Assembly: GCA_964594045.1 (NCBI GenBank)
Contig: CAZQKR010000001.1
Coordinates: forward strand, 115,830-179,829
From: UBA2365 sp964594045
GTDB lineage: Bacteria; Bacteroidota; Bacteroidia; Chitinophagales; Saprospiraceae
DNA length: 64,000 nucleotides
Reading direction: 5' to 3'
In this document: positions 34,416 through 42,995 of the stretch, piece after piece
Layout: each line of letters starts with the position of its first letter
How positions within the stretch are numbered: the stretch's first letter is position 1
Program-made: the position numbers and the translations under genes
Notes under the pieces: generated by a model
What the model was told of the DNA's origin: nothing
Database searches by the model: none
Seen by the model: the letters and a program-made list of their open reading frames with translations, nothing else

Positions 34416-36833
34416 ATGAAATACGGATTAGTGATGCGTGGTTCAACAGTTTTTCTTATTATTTATTTTATCGTATCGGGCAATTTTTACTCATTCGGGC
34501 AATTGACCGAACGATGCCTGACAACCGGTATTTCTGTCAACAAACGTATCAACGCTGATCCTGATTACGCCCGGTACCACCGAAAACATACGACCTCTCT
34601 GATGGACAGAACACAAAACCGAAATCCTGCCTGTCAGCAAGGACCGGTCGTTATCCCTGTAGCTGTCCACTTCAATTCAGGGATCGTTCCTGTCGGCCAG
34701 GAAGCTTGTGCAGTCAGCCTTGTAATGGAACAGCTCGAGGCATTGAATGCAGAGATCAATGGCGATGATCCCCAAAATAGCGCATATACCAACCTTCAAT
34801 ATTGTTTTCCCGGAAATCCCGCAATCGGAGAAAGTTGCGTGAGTTTTTGCCTTGCAAGATATGATCATCCTTCGGGGTATGATCTTGAACCCGGTAGTTA
34901 CGCCGTGACGTTCGGGAAGATCGATTTCAGTGAGATCAGTCCGGGATCAAATTTTGTTCCACTGGATGAAAACTGGTCCGGATACCTGAATATTTTCATA
35001 GATGACCTTCCAGGCAGTCTGCTTGGAGAGTCAGCAGGGATTCCGGGAATGTTCAACGGTGAAGGTGTCGTCATTGACGCCTGTGCTTTTGGTACGGGCA
35101 ATTCCGGATGCGAAGGCATGAACACCAGTTTTTCCTGCGGCGGTATTTACAATGAAGGTAATACTTTGATTCATGAAGTGGGACACTACCTGGGACTTTA
35201 TCATATCTGGGGCGATAATCCATTTTGCACCGGCTTTCAGGACGGCATTGAAGACACACCCGGCATGACCTCCGGTTACTCCGGTTTTACCGATTGCGAT
35301 CACAGCGATTGTACTGATCTCCCTTCTTCATGCGATTCAAAGGATATGTATATGAATTACATGTCGTATGCGTCAGACGGATGTATGTACATGTTCACTT
35401 CCGGGCAGGCTGACCTGCTCCATCAAAGCGCGATCAATGCAGGTTTCAGTCAAAATTTACCGCTCAAATGCATCACGCCGGAATTTCCAGTGGCGAGTTT
35501 CAGTTTTGATCCTGACCCGGTTATCCTGTGCCCCAATCTGCCTTTTGTCCATTTCTCTGATGATTCAGCGGGGCCGGCGGAATCCTGGCAATGGACATTT
35601 GATGGATGCGGCGTTATCCCGACAAATTCAAATATCAAAAACCCTGTCGTCCAGGTAAAAAACTCCGGCACGTTAACTGTACAACTTACAGCGGGCAATT
35701 TTCTCGGAACCAGTCAAACCATAACCCAGGTAATGTCCGTGGAATTACTGGCTTCAGATGACCCGGAATGCAACTCATGCCAGTATCAACTCGAACTAAC
35801 GGACAGTTATGGCGATGGTTGGAATGGAGCAAATATTGAGGTTTTCCTGGATGATCAGAGCGCAGGAATATTTACCATTTCAGATGGTGATGTAGCGGAT
35901 TATGAGATAACGGTTGGTTCGGATCAGGATCTGCAGATCGTTTTTACCGGTGGTCAATGGGATGAAGAGGTTTCATTCATCTTGAGAGATGCATTTGGAG
36001 CCGACATTTTTGTTCAGGGGCCAAACCCGGCAGACGGTCTGATTTTCGCTGGTAAATCCAATTGTTCAGTCTGTGGTTACCGGTATTTTGACTCCGGTGG
36101 TTTGTCAGGTCAATACAAGAATTCAGAAAATAAATCCAGAACATTTTGTCCGCCGGTCTTTTATGATAAAGTCAGGGTCAATTTTGAACTGATGGACATT
36201 GAGTCTGCCCAAAATTGTGAAGCAGATCAGTTACAACTCTTCAATGGCGCCGATCCAACGGAGTTTTTGGGTGCTTATTGTGGTTTTGATCCTACACCTG
36301 ATGTGATTTCTAGTGCGGAAAATGGCTGCCTGCATTTTGTATTTACTTCAGATGAAAGCGTTACACGAGAAGGGTGGTCAGCAACTTTAATTTGTGAAAA
36401 CCACTGCAATGTGGTTTCGGGCACTTTTGATTCAGTACCCAATTCGCTGAGATCGGCTATTGAATGTGCGCAGAGTGGAGATACAGTTTTCCTGCACCCA
36501 TTTCTGATCGGTGATACCATCATTGTGGACGGTGGACCGATCACTATCGACAAAACAATCGTTCTTTTAGGGCAAGCAGGCGCATTCAGCATTGATTGTT
36601 CAGCGATCCCTACCCTTTTCCATGTATTTCCACAGGGAAATTTTCAAATTATCGGCCTGCAGATAACGGGCAAAAGCACTTTCGGAAATCCTATGATGAT
36701 CAATGAGGGTATTCTTTCACTGGACAATACATATATTGTGGATCAATCTGAAGAAGAAAGCATCAGTATACTAAATTCAGGAAATATATATACTTATGGC
36801 ACTACCTCAGTGAATAAAACTGATTCACAATAA
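34416..36833 (+). CDS. Secreted M43 (pappalysin-type) metalloprotease with PKD and CUB-like domains
   Basis: 805 residues from the ATG at 34416; an upstream TTG would add four. Signal peptide about 1-28. The catalytic motif HEVGHYLGLYHIW and the downstream Met-turn segment MNYMSYASDGCMYMFTSGQ define M43B. Then come a PKD-like domain (about 350-430), a Ser/Asp-rich module with DSYGDGWNGANIEVF, a CUB-like domain (Cys pairs around CGYRYFDSGG and LQLFNGADP), and finally the first turns of a right-handed beta-helix. The protein stops there without a T9SS sorting domain, which is unusual for this family in Bacteroidota. Confidence 0.88.
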   Translation: MKYGLVMRGSTVFLIIYFIVSGNFYSFGQLTERCLTTGISVNKRINADPDYARYHRKHTTSLMDRTQNRNPACQQGPVVIPVAVHFNSGIVPVGQEACAVSLVMEQLEALNAEINGDDPQNSAYTNLQYCFPGNPAIGESCVSFCLARYDHPSGYDLEPGSYAVTFGKIDFSEISPGSNFVPLDENWSGYLNIFIDDLPGSLLGESAGIPGMFNGEGVVIDACAFGTGNSGCEGMNTSFSCGGIYNEGNTLIHEVGHYLGLYHIWGDNPFCTGFQDGIEDTPGMTSGYSGFTDCDHSDCTDLPSSCDSKDMYMNYMSYASDGCMYMFTSGQADLLHQSAINAGFSQNLPLKCITPEFPVASFSFDPDPVILCPNLPFVHFSDDSAGPAESWQWTFDGCGVIPTNSNIKNPVVQVKNSGTLTVQLTAGNFLGTSQTITQVMSVELLASDDPECNSCQYQLELTDSYGDGWNGANIEVFLDDQSAGIFTISDGDVADYEITVGSDQDLQIVFTGGQWDEEVSFILRDAFGADIFVQGPNPADGLIFAGKSNCSVCGYRYFDSGGLSGQYKNSENKSRTFCPPVFYDKVRVNFELMDIESAQNCEADQLQLFNGADPTEFLGAYCGFDPTPDVISSAENGCLHFVFTSDESVTREGWSATLICENHCNVVSGTFDSVPNSLRSAIECAQSGDTVFLHPFLIGDTIIVDGGPITIDKTIVLLGQAGAFSIDCSAIPTLFHVFPQGNFQIIGLQITGKSTFGNPMMINEGILSLDNTYIVDQSEEESISILNSGNIYTYGTTSVNKTDSQ

Positions 36834-36897
36834 GCTGAAGAGCAGAATTTTTAATTAAACATTATTCAAGTTCATTATGTATTTAGTAAAAAATAGT

Positions 36898-36905
36898 TAC
36901 TTTTG
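36898..36905 (+). promoter_or_regulatory. -7 element upstream of the TPR gene
   Basis: TACTTTTG, an exact TAnnTTTG followed by CGC, 33 bases before the ATG at 36939. Confidence 0.45.
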
Positions 36906-36938
36906 CGCTTCTTTTTGAAAATTATATAGTTAATCATT

Positions 36939-37616
36939 ATGGCAAAGAATACTGAAAAACAGGAAAAGGAAGTATTGTTTAACCTTGTTGACGTCAAGGA
37001 ATCCACACAACATTTCCTTGAAAAATATCAAAATTATATTATTGGCGTATTGGCCGGAATTTTATTGATCATCGGCTTGTTTTTTGTTTACAAATATTTG
37101 TACCAGGAACCCAGGGAAAAAGAAGCTTTAAATGAATTATACAAAGCCCAATTGCAGTTTGAAAGGGATTCCTTTGCACTTGCACTAAACAATCCGGGTG
37201 AAGGTTATAAAGGATTCATCGATATAGCGGATGACTATAAAAGGACAAAAGCCGGCAACCTGGCCAACTATTATGCCGGTGTAAGCTATCTGAATCTGGG
37301 AAAATTTGAAGCTGCAGCAGCTTACCTGGAAGATTTCAGGCCTGCAGGGACGATTACACCGATATTGAAGTATGGAACTTTAGGAGATGCATACTCTGAA
37401 CTGGACAACCTGGATAAAGCAAAGAAATCATACGAAAAAGCAGTAAACGCAGAAGATAATGATTTTCTTACACCTTATTATTTAAGGAAACTCGGAATGC
37501 TGTACAGTGCAACAAATGATCAGGAAAAAGCGGTCCAGACTTTTAAACGGATCATTGATGAATTTCCAAATTCCAGTTTTGCAGGGGAAGTTGAAAAGTA
37601 TATCCCTGTGGAATAA
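36939..37616 (+). CDS. Membrane-anchored tetratricopeptide-repeat protein
   Basis: 225 residues. A basic N-terminus is followed by one membrane helix (about residues 34-56, IIGVLAGILLIIGLFFVYKYLY). The rest is helical with TPR-type repeats: AGNLANYYAGVSYLNLGKFE, GDAYSELDNLDKAKKSYEKA and LGMLYSATNDQEKAVQTFKR. The layout, a single N-terminal helix and external TPRs, is like YfgM/BamD-associated proteins that act with periplasmic chaperones; the true role is unknown. Ends at a bidirectional terminator. Confidence 0.85.
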   Translation: MAKNTEKQEKEVLFNLVDVKESTQHFLEKYQNYIIGVLAGILLIIGLFFVYKYLYQEPREKEALNELYKAQLQFERDSFALALNNPGEGYKGFIDIADDYKRTKAGNLANYYAGVSYLNLGKFEAAAAYLEDFRPAGTITPILKYGTLGDAYSELDNLDKAKKSYEKAVNAEDNDFLTPYYLRKLGMLYSATNDQEKAVQTFKRIIDEFPNSSFAGEVEKYIPVE

Positions 37617-37632
37617 TTATTCCAAAAGAAAC

Positions 37633-37668
37633 GAAAAAAGCTTGCAACACCAATTGCAAGCTTTTTTT
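37633..37668. terminator. Bidirectional rho-independent terminator
   Basis: Stem GCTTGCAA / TTGCAAGC (37640-37647 and 37654-37661), loop CACCAA, with seven A before and seven T after. It serves both the TPR gene (plus) and the thiS-like gene (minus), whose stops face each other. Confidence 0.85.
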
Positions 37669-37700
37669 ATTTGCAGATTCCAATAGTTCATAATGAAACA

Positions 37701-37904
37701 TCACCCACCTGCAAGCATGTGCAGGATGACTACCTTATCACCTTCCTTGACAAAAGTTGATGCAAAATCCTCCTTTTCGATGATCCGGCCGTTCACTTTA
37801 ACAATGATCTTGGGATAGCTATATTTTTTGATTGCCATCAATTCATTGATATTCAGTTTATTTGATTCAAATATCTCTTCTCTGTTATTCAACTCCAGTA
37901 TCAT
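37701..37904 (-). CDS. thiS: ThiS/MoaD-like sulfur carrier protein
   Basis: 67 residues ending in the diglycine that is adenylated and thiocarboxylated in this family (VVILHMLAGG). It has the ubiquitin-like pattern of ThiS (IIVKVNGRIIEKEDF, VKEGDKV). By sequence it looks more like ThiS than MoaD, but it is the last gene of an AOR-thiF-thiS cluster and no thiamine gene is nearby. It could supply sulfur for molybdopterin, or for thiamine thiazole. It starts 23 bases after the ThiF-like stop. Confidence 0.8.
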   Translation of the reverse strand: MILELNNREEIFESNKLNINELMAIKKYSYPKIIVKVNGRIIEKEDFASTFVKEGDKVVILHMLAGG

Positions 37905-37927
37905 CAGTTCCAGTCCTTTAAGGTTGA

Positions 37928-38527
37928 TTAAATTTGATACGGTTCCATTTTACCCAACAATATATCCACTACTACATTGGCCTGCATGTTGGCCACAATA
38001 CCAACTCTGGGAGCTAAAGGTGGTCTGTCCTGTGAAATTTCTGTTTTCTGATCACCGCAAATGATCAGATTGTCGTATTGATTTTGCTTTAACTCATTGT
38101 TTTGACCCCAGCCAGCCATTCCAATGCCCATGACCAGATATTTTTCCGGAAAAGTATTTGTGACAGTCTTCAGGATCATTTCCTTCATTTCTGATCTGTC
38201 AAACGCCTCAACGATGATATCACAATCACGAAAAATGACCGGAATGTTTTCGCTGATCAATGTGACCTGGTGCGCCTCAACTACAACTTCCGGGTTGATC
38301 CCAGCTATATTTTCCTTAAGGCAGGCGGTTTTTGGCAATCCAATCTGGTCAAAAAAATAATACTGACGGTTAAGGTTGGATGCTTCCACAACATCAAAGT
38401 CAGCGATTACGAGGAATCCCAGCCCTACCCTTGCCAGCGCAACTGCACAATTGGAGCCAAGGCCTCCGCATCCTGCAATCCCAACTTTCTTTGATTTTAA
38501 AACCTCCTTAATCTGATCGAAATTCAT
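37928..38527 (-). CDS. thiF: ThiF/MoeB-like adenylyltransferase, short form
   Basis: 199 residues, shorter than canonical ThiF/MoeB (about 240-250). Activates the C-terminus of a sulfur carrier by adenylation. The nucleotide-binding loop VGIAGCGGLGSNCAVALAR, the DFDVVEASNLNRQ segment and CDIIVEAFDR are present. The CxxC zinc pairs of full-length ThiF/MoeB are absent; this fits the short 'family 2' ThiF type. Its partner is the ThiS-like protein just downstream. The AOR gene is 36 bases upstream, so the three are likely one transcript. Confidence 0.85.
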   Translation of the reverse strand: MNFDQIKEVLKSKKVGIAGCGGLGSNCAVALARVGLGFLVIADFDVVEASNLNRQYYFFDQIGLPKTACLKENIAGINPEVVVEAHQVTLISENIPVIFRDCDIIVEAFDRSEMKEMILKTVTNTFPEKYLVMGIGMAGWGQNNELKQNQYDNLIICGDQKTEISQDRPPLAPRVGIVANMQANVVVDILLGKMEPYQI

Positions 38528-38563
38528 TCAAGGTATATTTCAAAGGCACCAACCGGGTTATCT

Positions 38564-40744
38564 TTATTGCAATGGTTCAACGATTTCTATTAATTCAGGA
38601 AGATCCATCCCTATGTTTTTTAGATGTTGGATCGTTGGCACGCCGTTTTTAGTCCATCCTCTTCTTTCATAAACCGCATCCAGTAGTTTTTCATACTGTT
38701 CTTCCCTGTACTTCCGCATTATGGCCACTTTTTCAATGGTTTGCTTGCCAGTTGGATCGACATTCACCTTTTCTTTAAGCTGCTGATCATATCTTTCTGC
38801 CCTGGACTCATATTCTTCAACTGTCACCGGGCCTGCAGCGCGGTAAGGCTGTGCGTCGTGTTTTCTCAGGCCAAAACCCCGTCTGATATTGAATATCCGC
38901 TGGAAATTGTACACCCGTTCAGATTGCCGGATCAGTTCGTGCTTATCAATTTTGAGACCAGTCACGCCATTAAAAACTGTTACGTAATTATCTACATGTT
39001 CAGGGATTTTATGGGGCTCCGCAGTGAATTTATTGTCTGCCGGCACGATGTCATTCCAAACTATCTTGCATAAACCCATCAGGCCGAACCATGTTCTGAA
39101 CATTGGAAAATAATGAAGTGCTTCAGCTTTATCATCAAAAGTCGGTATCTGGTTGTTGACCATATCCATAAAGATCAGCCATGCTTCATCGTGTTGCGGG
39201 CCTTTGTTGGTCATGGCATATCCTCCCTGCTGGGCAAGTGATTCCTTGGAAACGTATTGTGAATACTCCAGACCCTTGTTTTCCATGCCGATGTCATTGA
39301 GAAACTGTTCGTCTGCACCATATTGTTCCACAAACAGTTTTTTCAGTTTTCTGACACCCATCCCGGCTAACTTCCCGAATCCTTCTCCTCTGGCCAGCTG
39401 ATGCAAAAGCTCCAGGGCCGCATCCGCGTTCCCAAAATTCAATTCCAGTCCGCCCGTGATCTCTTTATTGATGATCCCGTTTTCATAGCAATCCATAAGA
39501 AATCCGACGATCGTTCCCCATGTGATCGTGCAAATGCCATAGGTATCACAATAAAAATTGGCTTCAATGATCGCATCATAGTCAAAAATACCCATATTGG
39601 ATCCCAGACCGGCAGCCGTTTCATATTCAGGTCCATCTACCGTCACTTTGTCCCCTTTATAAGGACCTGTTTTCAATTCAAAGTTATCTGCACCTTTGGA
39701 ACACATCATGGCACAACCGTACCAGCAGGCATCGTTCACACCCTGGGTGAAGTATTTATCTCTTAGCAGGTCGCTATGGATCTTATAAGCATCCATGTGG
39801 CTGCCAAACTTAAAATTGTGTGTGGGAAGCAAATCGTAATCGCTCATGACGTTGACGATGTTGGCTGTTCCTTTGCGCCTCATCTGGTTCTGGCTGTCAT
39901 CCAGCTCTTTCATGGTTTTGGCGTATTTTTTCCCTCTTTCCAGGATGGAATCCAGATCAGCAACATTATTCAGATTGCTCTGCATATCAGGGATCTTGGC
40001 AACTATGGCCTTGATCCTTTTATTTCTCATAACGGTACCTATACCACCTCGTCCGGCTTGTTTCAACCTGGCTGCTTTCCGTTTATTGTCCCAGAAAGAA
40101 AAATTGACCATACCGATCAGAGAATGTTCTGCAGCAGCTCCAGTTGAAACCACACCAATATTTTTGGCTTCTTTTGAATCTTTGGCAAATTGAAGGGTGA
40201 GTTCTTCGGCCAACAGGTGAGAATCACTGGAAAATCCGGGATCATCATAAATTTCAATTTTATGATTGACTCCGTCAATGTAAATGATCACATCCTGATC
40301 TGCTTTGCCCTGCAATTCAAGCGCATCAAATCCTGCAAACTTCATGAAAGGCCCGAAATATCCACCGACATTAGAGTCCATGATGGAATCCGTTTGCGGA
40401 GAAATGGACACCAGCAGGGATTTACCGGCTCCGGAATACTGGGAGATACCACCTATAGGGCCCGGAGAGATGATGATCTCATTTTCAGGATCGTCCCATT
40501 TTGTATCAGGTTTGGTGGCATCCCATAGCAGCTTTAAACCAAAGCCCTTGCCTCCGATGAATTTATCCTTCATCATCTGGGTCACTTCTTTTTCTTTGAC
40601 CTCAAAATCACCGACATTGATGTATAAAGTCCGGTTGTTGTAACCTTTTTCAACCGGATGCCAAACATAACTCCATGACTTGAGTAATTTTTGCCGGGCG
40701 ATCAGTTCACCAAGTCTGCCTTTCATTTCAACTGAAATATCCAT
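38564..40744 (-). CDS. Aldehyde:ferredoxin oxidoreductase (tungsten/AOR family)
   Basis: 726 residues. AOR enzymes oxidise aldehydes to acids, or the reverse, with a bis-pterin tungsten site and a 4Fe-4S cluster. Seen: the N-terminal pterin-binding domain (FIGGKGFGLKLLWD, ISPGPIGGISQYSGAGKSL), the AGRGGIGTVMRNK segment, three clustered cysteines CWYGCAMMC near residue 340 and a distal Cys in LMGLCKIVWND, matching the four cluster ligands. The spacing of the first three is CX3CX3C, not the classic CX2CX3C. It is longer than P. furiosus AOR by about 120 residues, mostly a C-terminal helical extension. Probably cytoplasmic. Natural aldehyde unknown. No adjacent ferredoxin-like AorA or flavin AorC gene. 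Confidence 0.92.
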   Translation of the reverse strand: MDISVEMKGRLGELIARQKLLKSWSYVWHPVEKGYNNRTLYINVGDFEVKEKEVTQMMKDKFIGGKGFGLKLLWDATKPDTKWDDPENEIIISPGPIGGISQYSGAGKSLLVSISPQTDSIMDSNVGGYFGPFMKFAGFDALELQGKADQDVIIYIDGVNHKIEIYDDPGFSSDSHLLAEELTLQFAKDSKEAKNIGVVSTGAAAEHSLIGMVNFSFWDNKRKAARLKQAGRGGIGTVMRNKRIKAIVAKIPDMQSNLNNVADLDSILERGKKYAKTMKELDDSQNQMRRKGTANIVNVMSDYDLLPTHNFKFGSHMDAYKIHSDLLRDKYFTQGVNDACWYGCAMMCSKGADNFELKTGPYKGDKVTVDGPEYETAAGLGSNMGIFDYDAIIEANFYCDTYGICTITWGTIVGFLMDCYENGIINKEITGGLELNFGNADAALELLHQLARGEGFGKLAGMGVRKLKKLFVEQYGADEQFLNDIGMENKGLEYSQYVSKESLAQQGGYAMTNKGPQHDEAWLIFMDMVNNQIPTFDDKAEALHYFPMFRTWFGLMGLCKIVWNDIVPADNKFTAEPHKIPEHVDNYVTVFNGVTGLKIDKHELIRQSERVYNFQRIFNIRRGFGLRKHDAQPYRAAGPVTVEEYESRAERYDQQLKEKVNVDPTGKQTIEKVAIMRKYREEQYEKLLDAVYERRGWTKNGVPTIQHLKNIGMDLPELIEIVEPLQ

Positions 40745-40824
40745 ATTTTAAATTAATTTCAACTATTTAATAAATAAGCTTTTAGCATAAATCTTTTTTA
40801 AAAGTCGACAGAGCCAACACCATG

Positions 40825-40832
40825 CAAATTTA
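40825..40832 (-). promoter_or_regulatory. AOR operon -7 element
   Basis: Minus strand TAAATTTG followed by C, exact TAnnTTTG, giving a leader of about 75 bases. The same nine bases TAAATTTGC occur upstream of the wtpB and moeA genes. Confidence 0.45.
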
Positions 40833-40929
40833 TTAAATATTAGCCGGAATGAATAATTACCAATGAAATACAAGTGCATTTTAGACTAATGCTAAATAAT
40901 GGAGTACGTAAAAGTCAAATGGAATAAAT

Positions 40930-42018
40930 TCAGAATACACGGACACTTGATGCCTTGAAAGACAACCAGAGTTTTTGCCGGATTGAAATGTGCATTTCAT
41001 TAAATGATTGCTCAGAAATCCTGACCCAAAAGTTAAAATCACCTGTATTGACACCCTCAAAAACTACAGATAATTCGAGGTCAAAACCTTGTTCGTTGCG
41101 AAAAACTGTACTCACTACAGCTTCAAAATTATTCAAGGCACTTGAAACCAGCTTTTCAGGTGACAACAAAATATGTTCGCTTCGGATCAACAAGGCAGTT
41201 GGATTCCCAGGCAATTGACCTGTAAAAATAACCGGCAAAGTGGTTTTCCCTGACGGATGAGGGCTGATCATCAATGTTGAAGATTTGGGCTCTGAGATCA
41301 CCTGTTTTACATAGAAATAATTCCTTTCACCGATCAGACTGGCAGCGAATTTGCTTCCTGAAAGCCCGAAATCGTCCAATTCGTCAGAGCTGATGATCTT
41401 TCCTTTTTCGATGAGGGTAACCTGGTCTCCAAGCGCTACTGCTTCTTCGAAATTGTGCGTGATATGCAGTACACTGACACCCAGTCCCTGGATTTTTTTC
41501 AGTAATTTTTTGAGCTCAAGCCTGAAAGGAGTGTCTACAGCGGAAAAAGGTTCGTCCAGGAGGAGCATTTTTGCTCCGGTGATCAATATTCTTGCCAATG
41601 CCACTTTTTGTTTCTCTCCGCCCGAAAGTGTTCCTATTTGTCTGTTGGCCAGTGGTCCCGCTCCGGTAAAATCCAGGTATTTGTCAACCTGGTCCGTTAT
41701 TTCTTTTCGCGCAATCCGCTTCATTTTCATAGAGAAAGCCACATTTTCAAATACGGTCAGGTGCGGAAATAATGCCAGGTCCTGAAAAAGGTAAGCGATA
41801 TTTCTTTTTTGCGGAGCCAAACGGGTGATGTCAACGCCTTTGTACAAAATCATACCTGAATCAATGGGTTGGAATCCTGCGATAATATTCATCAAAAGTG
41901 TTTTACCCGAACCAGAAGGTCCTAAAAGGATATGATATTCCTGTTCCTTCACTTTCAGAGAAACATTCTGAAGTGAAAAACTTTTGAAATCCAGGTTAAT
42001 ATCTTTGAGTTCAAGCAT
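40930..42018 (-). CDS. wtpC: Tungstate/molybdate ABC transporter ATPase
   Basis: 362 residues. Walker A GPSGSGKT (about 33-40), Q-loop in YLFQDLALFPH, signature LSGGEKQKVALARIL, Walker B LLLDEPFSAVD, and switch His in HITHNFEEAV. The C-terminal third is a regulatory (TOBE-like) domain, as in ModC/WtpC. Its ATG overlaps the permease stop by one base (TGATG), showing translational coupling. Powers import of the oxyanion for the AOR cofactor. Confidence 0.9.
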   Translation of the reverse strand: MLELKDINLDFKSFSLQNVSLKVKEQEYHILLGPSGSGKTLLMNIIAGFQPIDSGMILYKGVDITRLAPQKRNIAYLFQDLALFPHLTVFENVAFSMKMKRIARKEITDQVDKYLDFTGAGPLANRQIGTLSGGEKQKVALARILITGAKMLLLDEPFSAVDTPFRLELKKLLKKIQGLGVSVLHITHNFEEAVALGDQVTLIEKGKIISSDELDDFGLSGSKFAASLIGERNYFYVKQVISEPKSSTLMISPHPSGKTTLPVIFTGQLPGNPTALLIRSEHILLSPEKLVSSALNNFEAVVSTVFRNEQGFDLELSVVFEGVNTGDFNFWVRISEQSFNEMHISIRQKLWLSFKASSVRVF

Positions 42019-42797
42019 CAGTCCCTTCTTTTTTTATTGACCATCAGGTAAAATATCAGGAAGACAGCAAGGCAGATCAATACAAAGATCACCGCAACGG
42101 GTCTGGCATAGTTTAATCCATAAGATGTGAACCGGTCATATATCAGGATGGGTGTGATGGTAGGGAAATAAGCCAGGATGATGACTGCACCAAATTCGCT
42201 GATGCCTCTTGAAAACATCAGGATCATGCCGGAAAAAACGGAAGTCTTGGCCAGCGGTAGTGAGATCCGGCTGAAAACCTGCCATCTGGATGCACCAAGA
42301 TTCAAGGCTGCATTTTCGAGGTTTTTCGGTACTTCTGAAAACCCGTTCACTGCTGAAATGACCAGAAAAGGCAGGCTGACATAAGCCATGGCTGCACCGA
42401 TTCCCCAGGGACTGTCTATGAAACTGATCCCTATAACTGAAGCCATTTTTCCGATGAGGGTATGTCTGCTGACCAGTCCCAAAACTGCAATTCCTGCTGC
42501 AGAATGAGGGATCACAACAGGGATGCTGATCAGGCCTAATAATAAATTACGGGTCCAACCTGAAGTTTTGGCAACCAGGTAAGCCAGTGGTATGGCAAAA
42601 AAAGCGAATACCATGGTGGTGATGATGGAAACCATCAAAGTGACCATGATGCTGTCCCGGACTTCTTCATCCTTTACGGTTTCAAACAGGACATTCATTT
42701 CTGTTGCCCAAAACATATTGATCACAGGAGCAACGATGAACATCAATGCCAAACCTCCAAGGAAAATGAACCACAAATGTTTGTTTGAATATTGCAC
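42018..42797 (-). CDS. wtpB: Tungstate/molybdate ABC transporter permease
   Basis: 259 residues with about five to six membrane helices. The coupling loop contains NLGASRWQVFSRISLPLAKT and is followed by GMILMFSRGISEFGAVIILAYFPTITPILIY, split here, a segment that closely recalls the archaeal WtpB family. The neighbouring ATPase and the WtpA-type binding protein encoded upstream complete a WtpABC-type importer. The N-terminus is a good ATG just downstream of a TAAATTTG -7 element. Confidence 0.9.
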   Translation of the reverse strand: MQYSNKHLWFIFLGGLALMFIVAPVINMFWATEMNVLFETVKDEEVRDSIMVTLMVSIITTMVFAFFAIPLAYLVAKTSGWTRNLLLGLISIPVVIPHSAAGIAVLGLVSRHTLIGKMASVIGISFIDSPWGIGAAMAYVSLPFLVISAVNGFSEVPKNLENAALNLGASRWQVFSRISLPLAKTSVFSGMILMFSRGISEFGAVIILAYFPTITPILIYDRFTSYGLNYARPVAVIFVLICLAVFLIFYLMVNKKRRD

Positions 42798-42813
42798 ACC
42801 AGAAATTGTGATG

Positions 42814-42821
42814 CAAATTTA
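42814..42821 (-). promoter_or_regulatory. wtpBC -7 element
   Basis: Minus strand TAAATTTG followed by C, exact TAnnTTTG. The predicted start is about 10 bases before the wtpB ATG, so the mRNA would be nearly leaderless. No clear TTG partner. Confidence 0.4.
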
Positions 42822-42910
42822 GTCAATAATTGTAAATATTACCATCAGTTGGCTTTGCAGCGATTATTGTTCAGGTATATGTAGATTTTGACGCATAGGG
42901 AAATACAAGC

Positions 42911-42929
42911 CTGAAGTTGCAAACTTCAG
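42911..42929. repeat. Perfect inverted repeat after truC
   Basis: CTGAAGTT (42911-42918) and AACTTCAG (42922-42929) with a three-base loop, in the gap between truC and wtpB. It lacks a T-run on either strand, so it is a weak terminator or mRNA-end hairpin candidate for truC. Confidence 0.4.
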
Positions 42930-42995
42930 ACAACGGCGGGATGACGACGTACAACTGGTATAATGTTGAAATTCATTGATCATTGGGAAAGAAAT

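Noticed and set aside
40745..40929. Molybdenum/tungsten cofactor riboswitch before AOR
   Set aside because: No extended conserved helices were seen; only a -7 element and AT-rich DNA.
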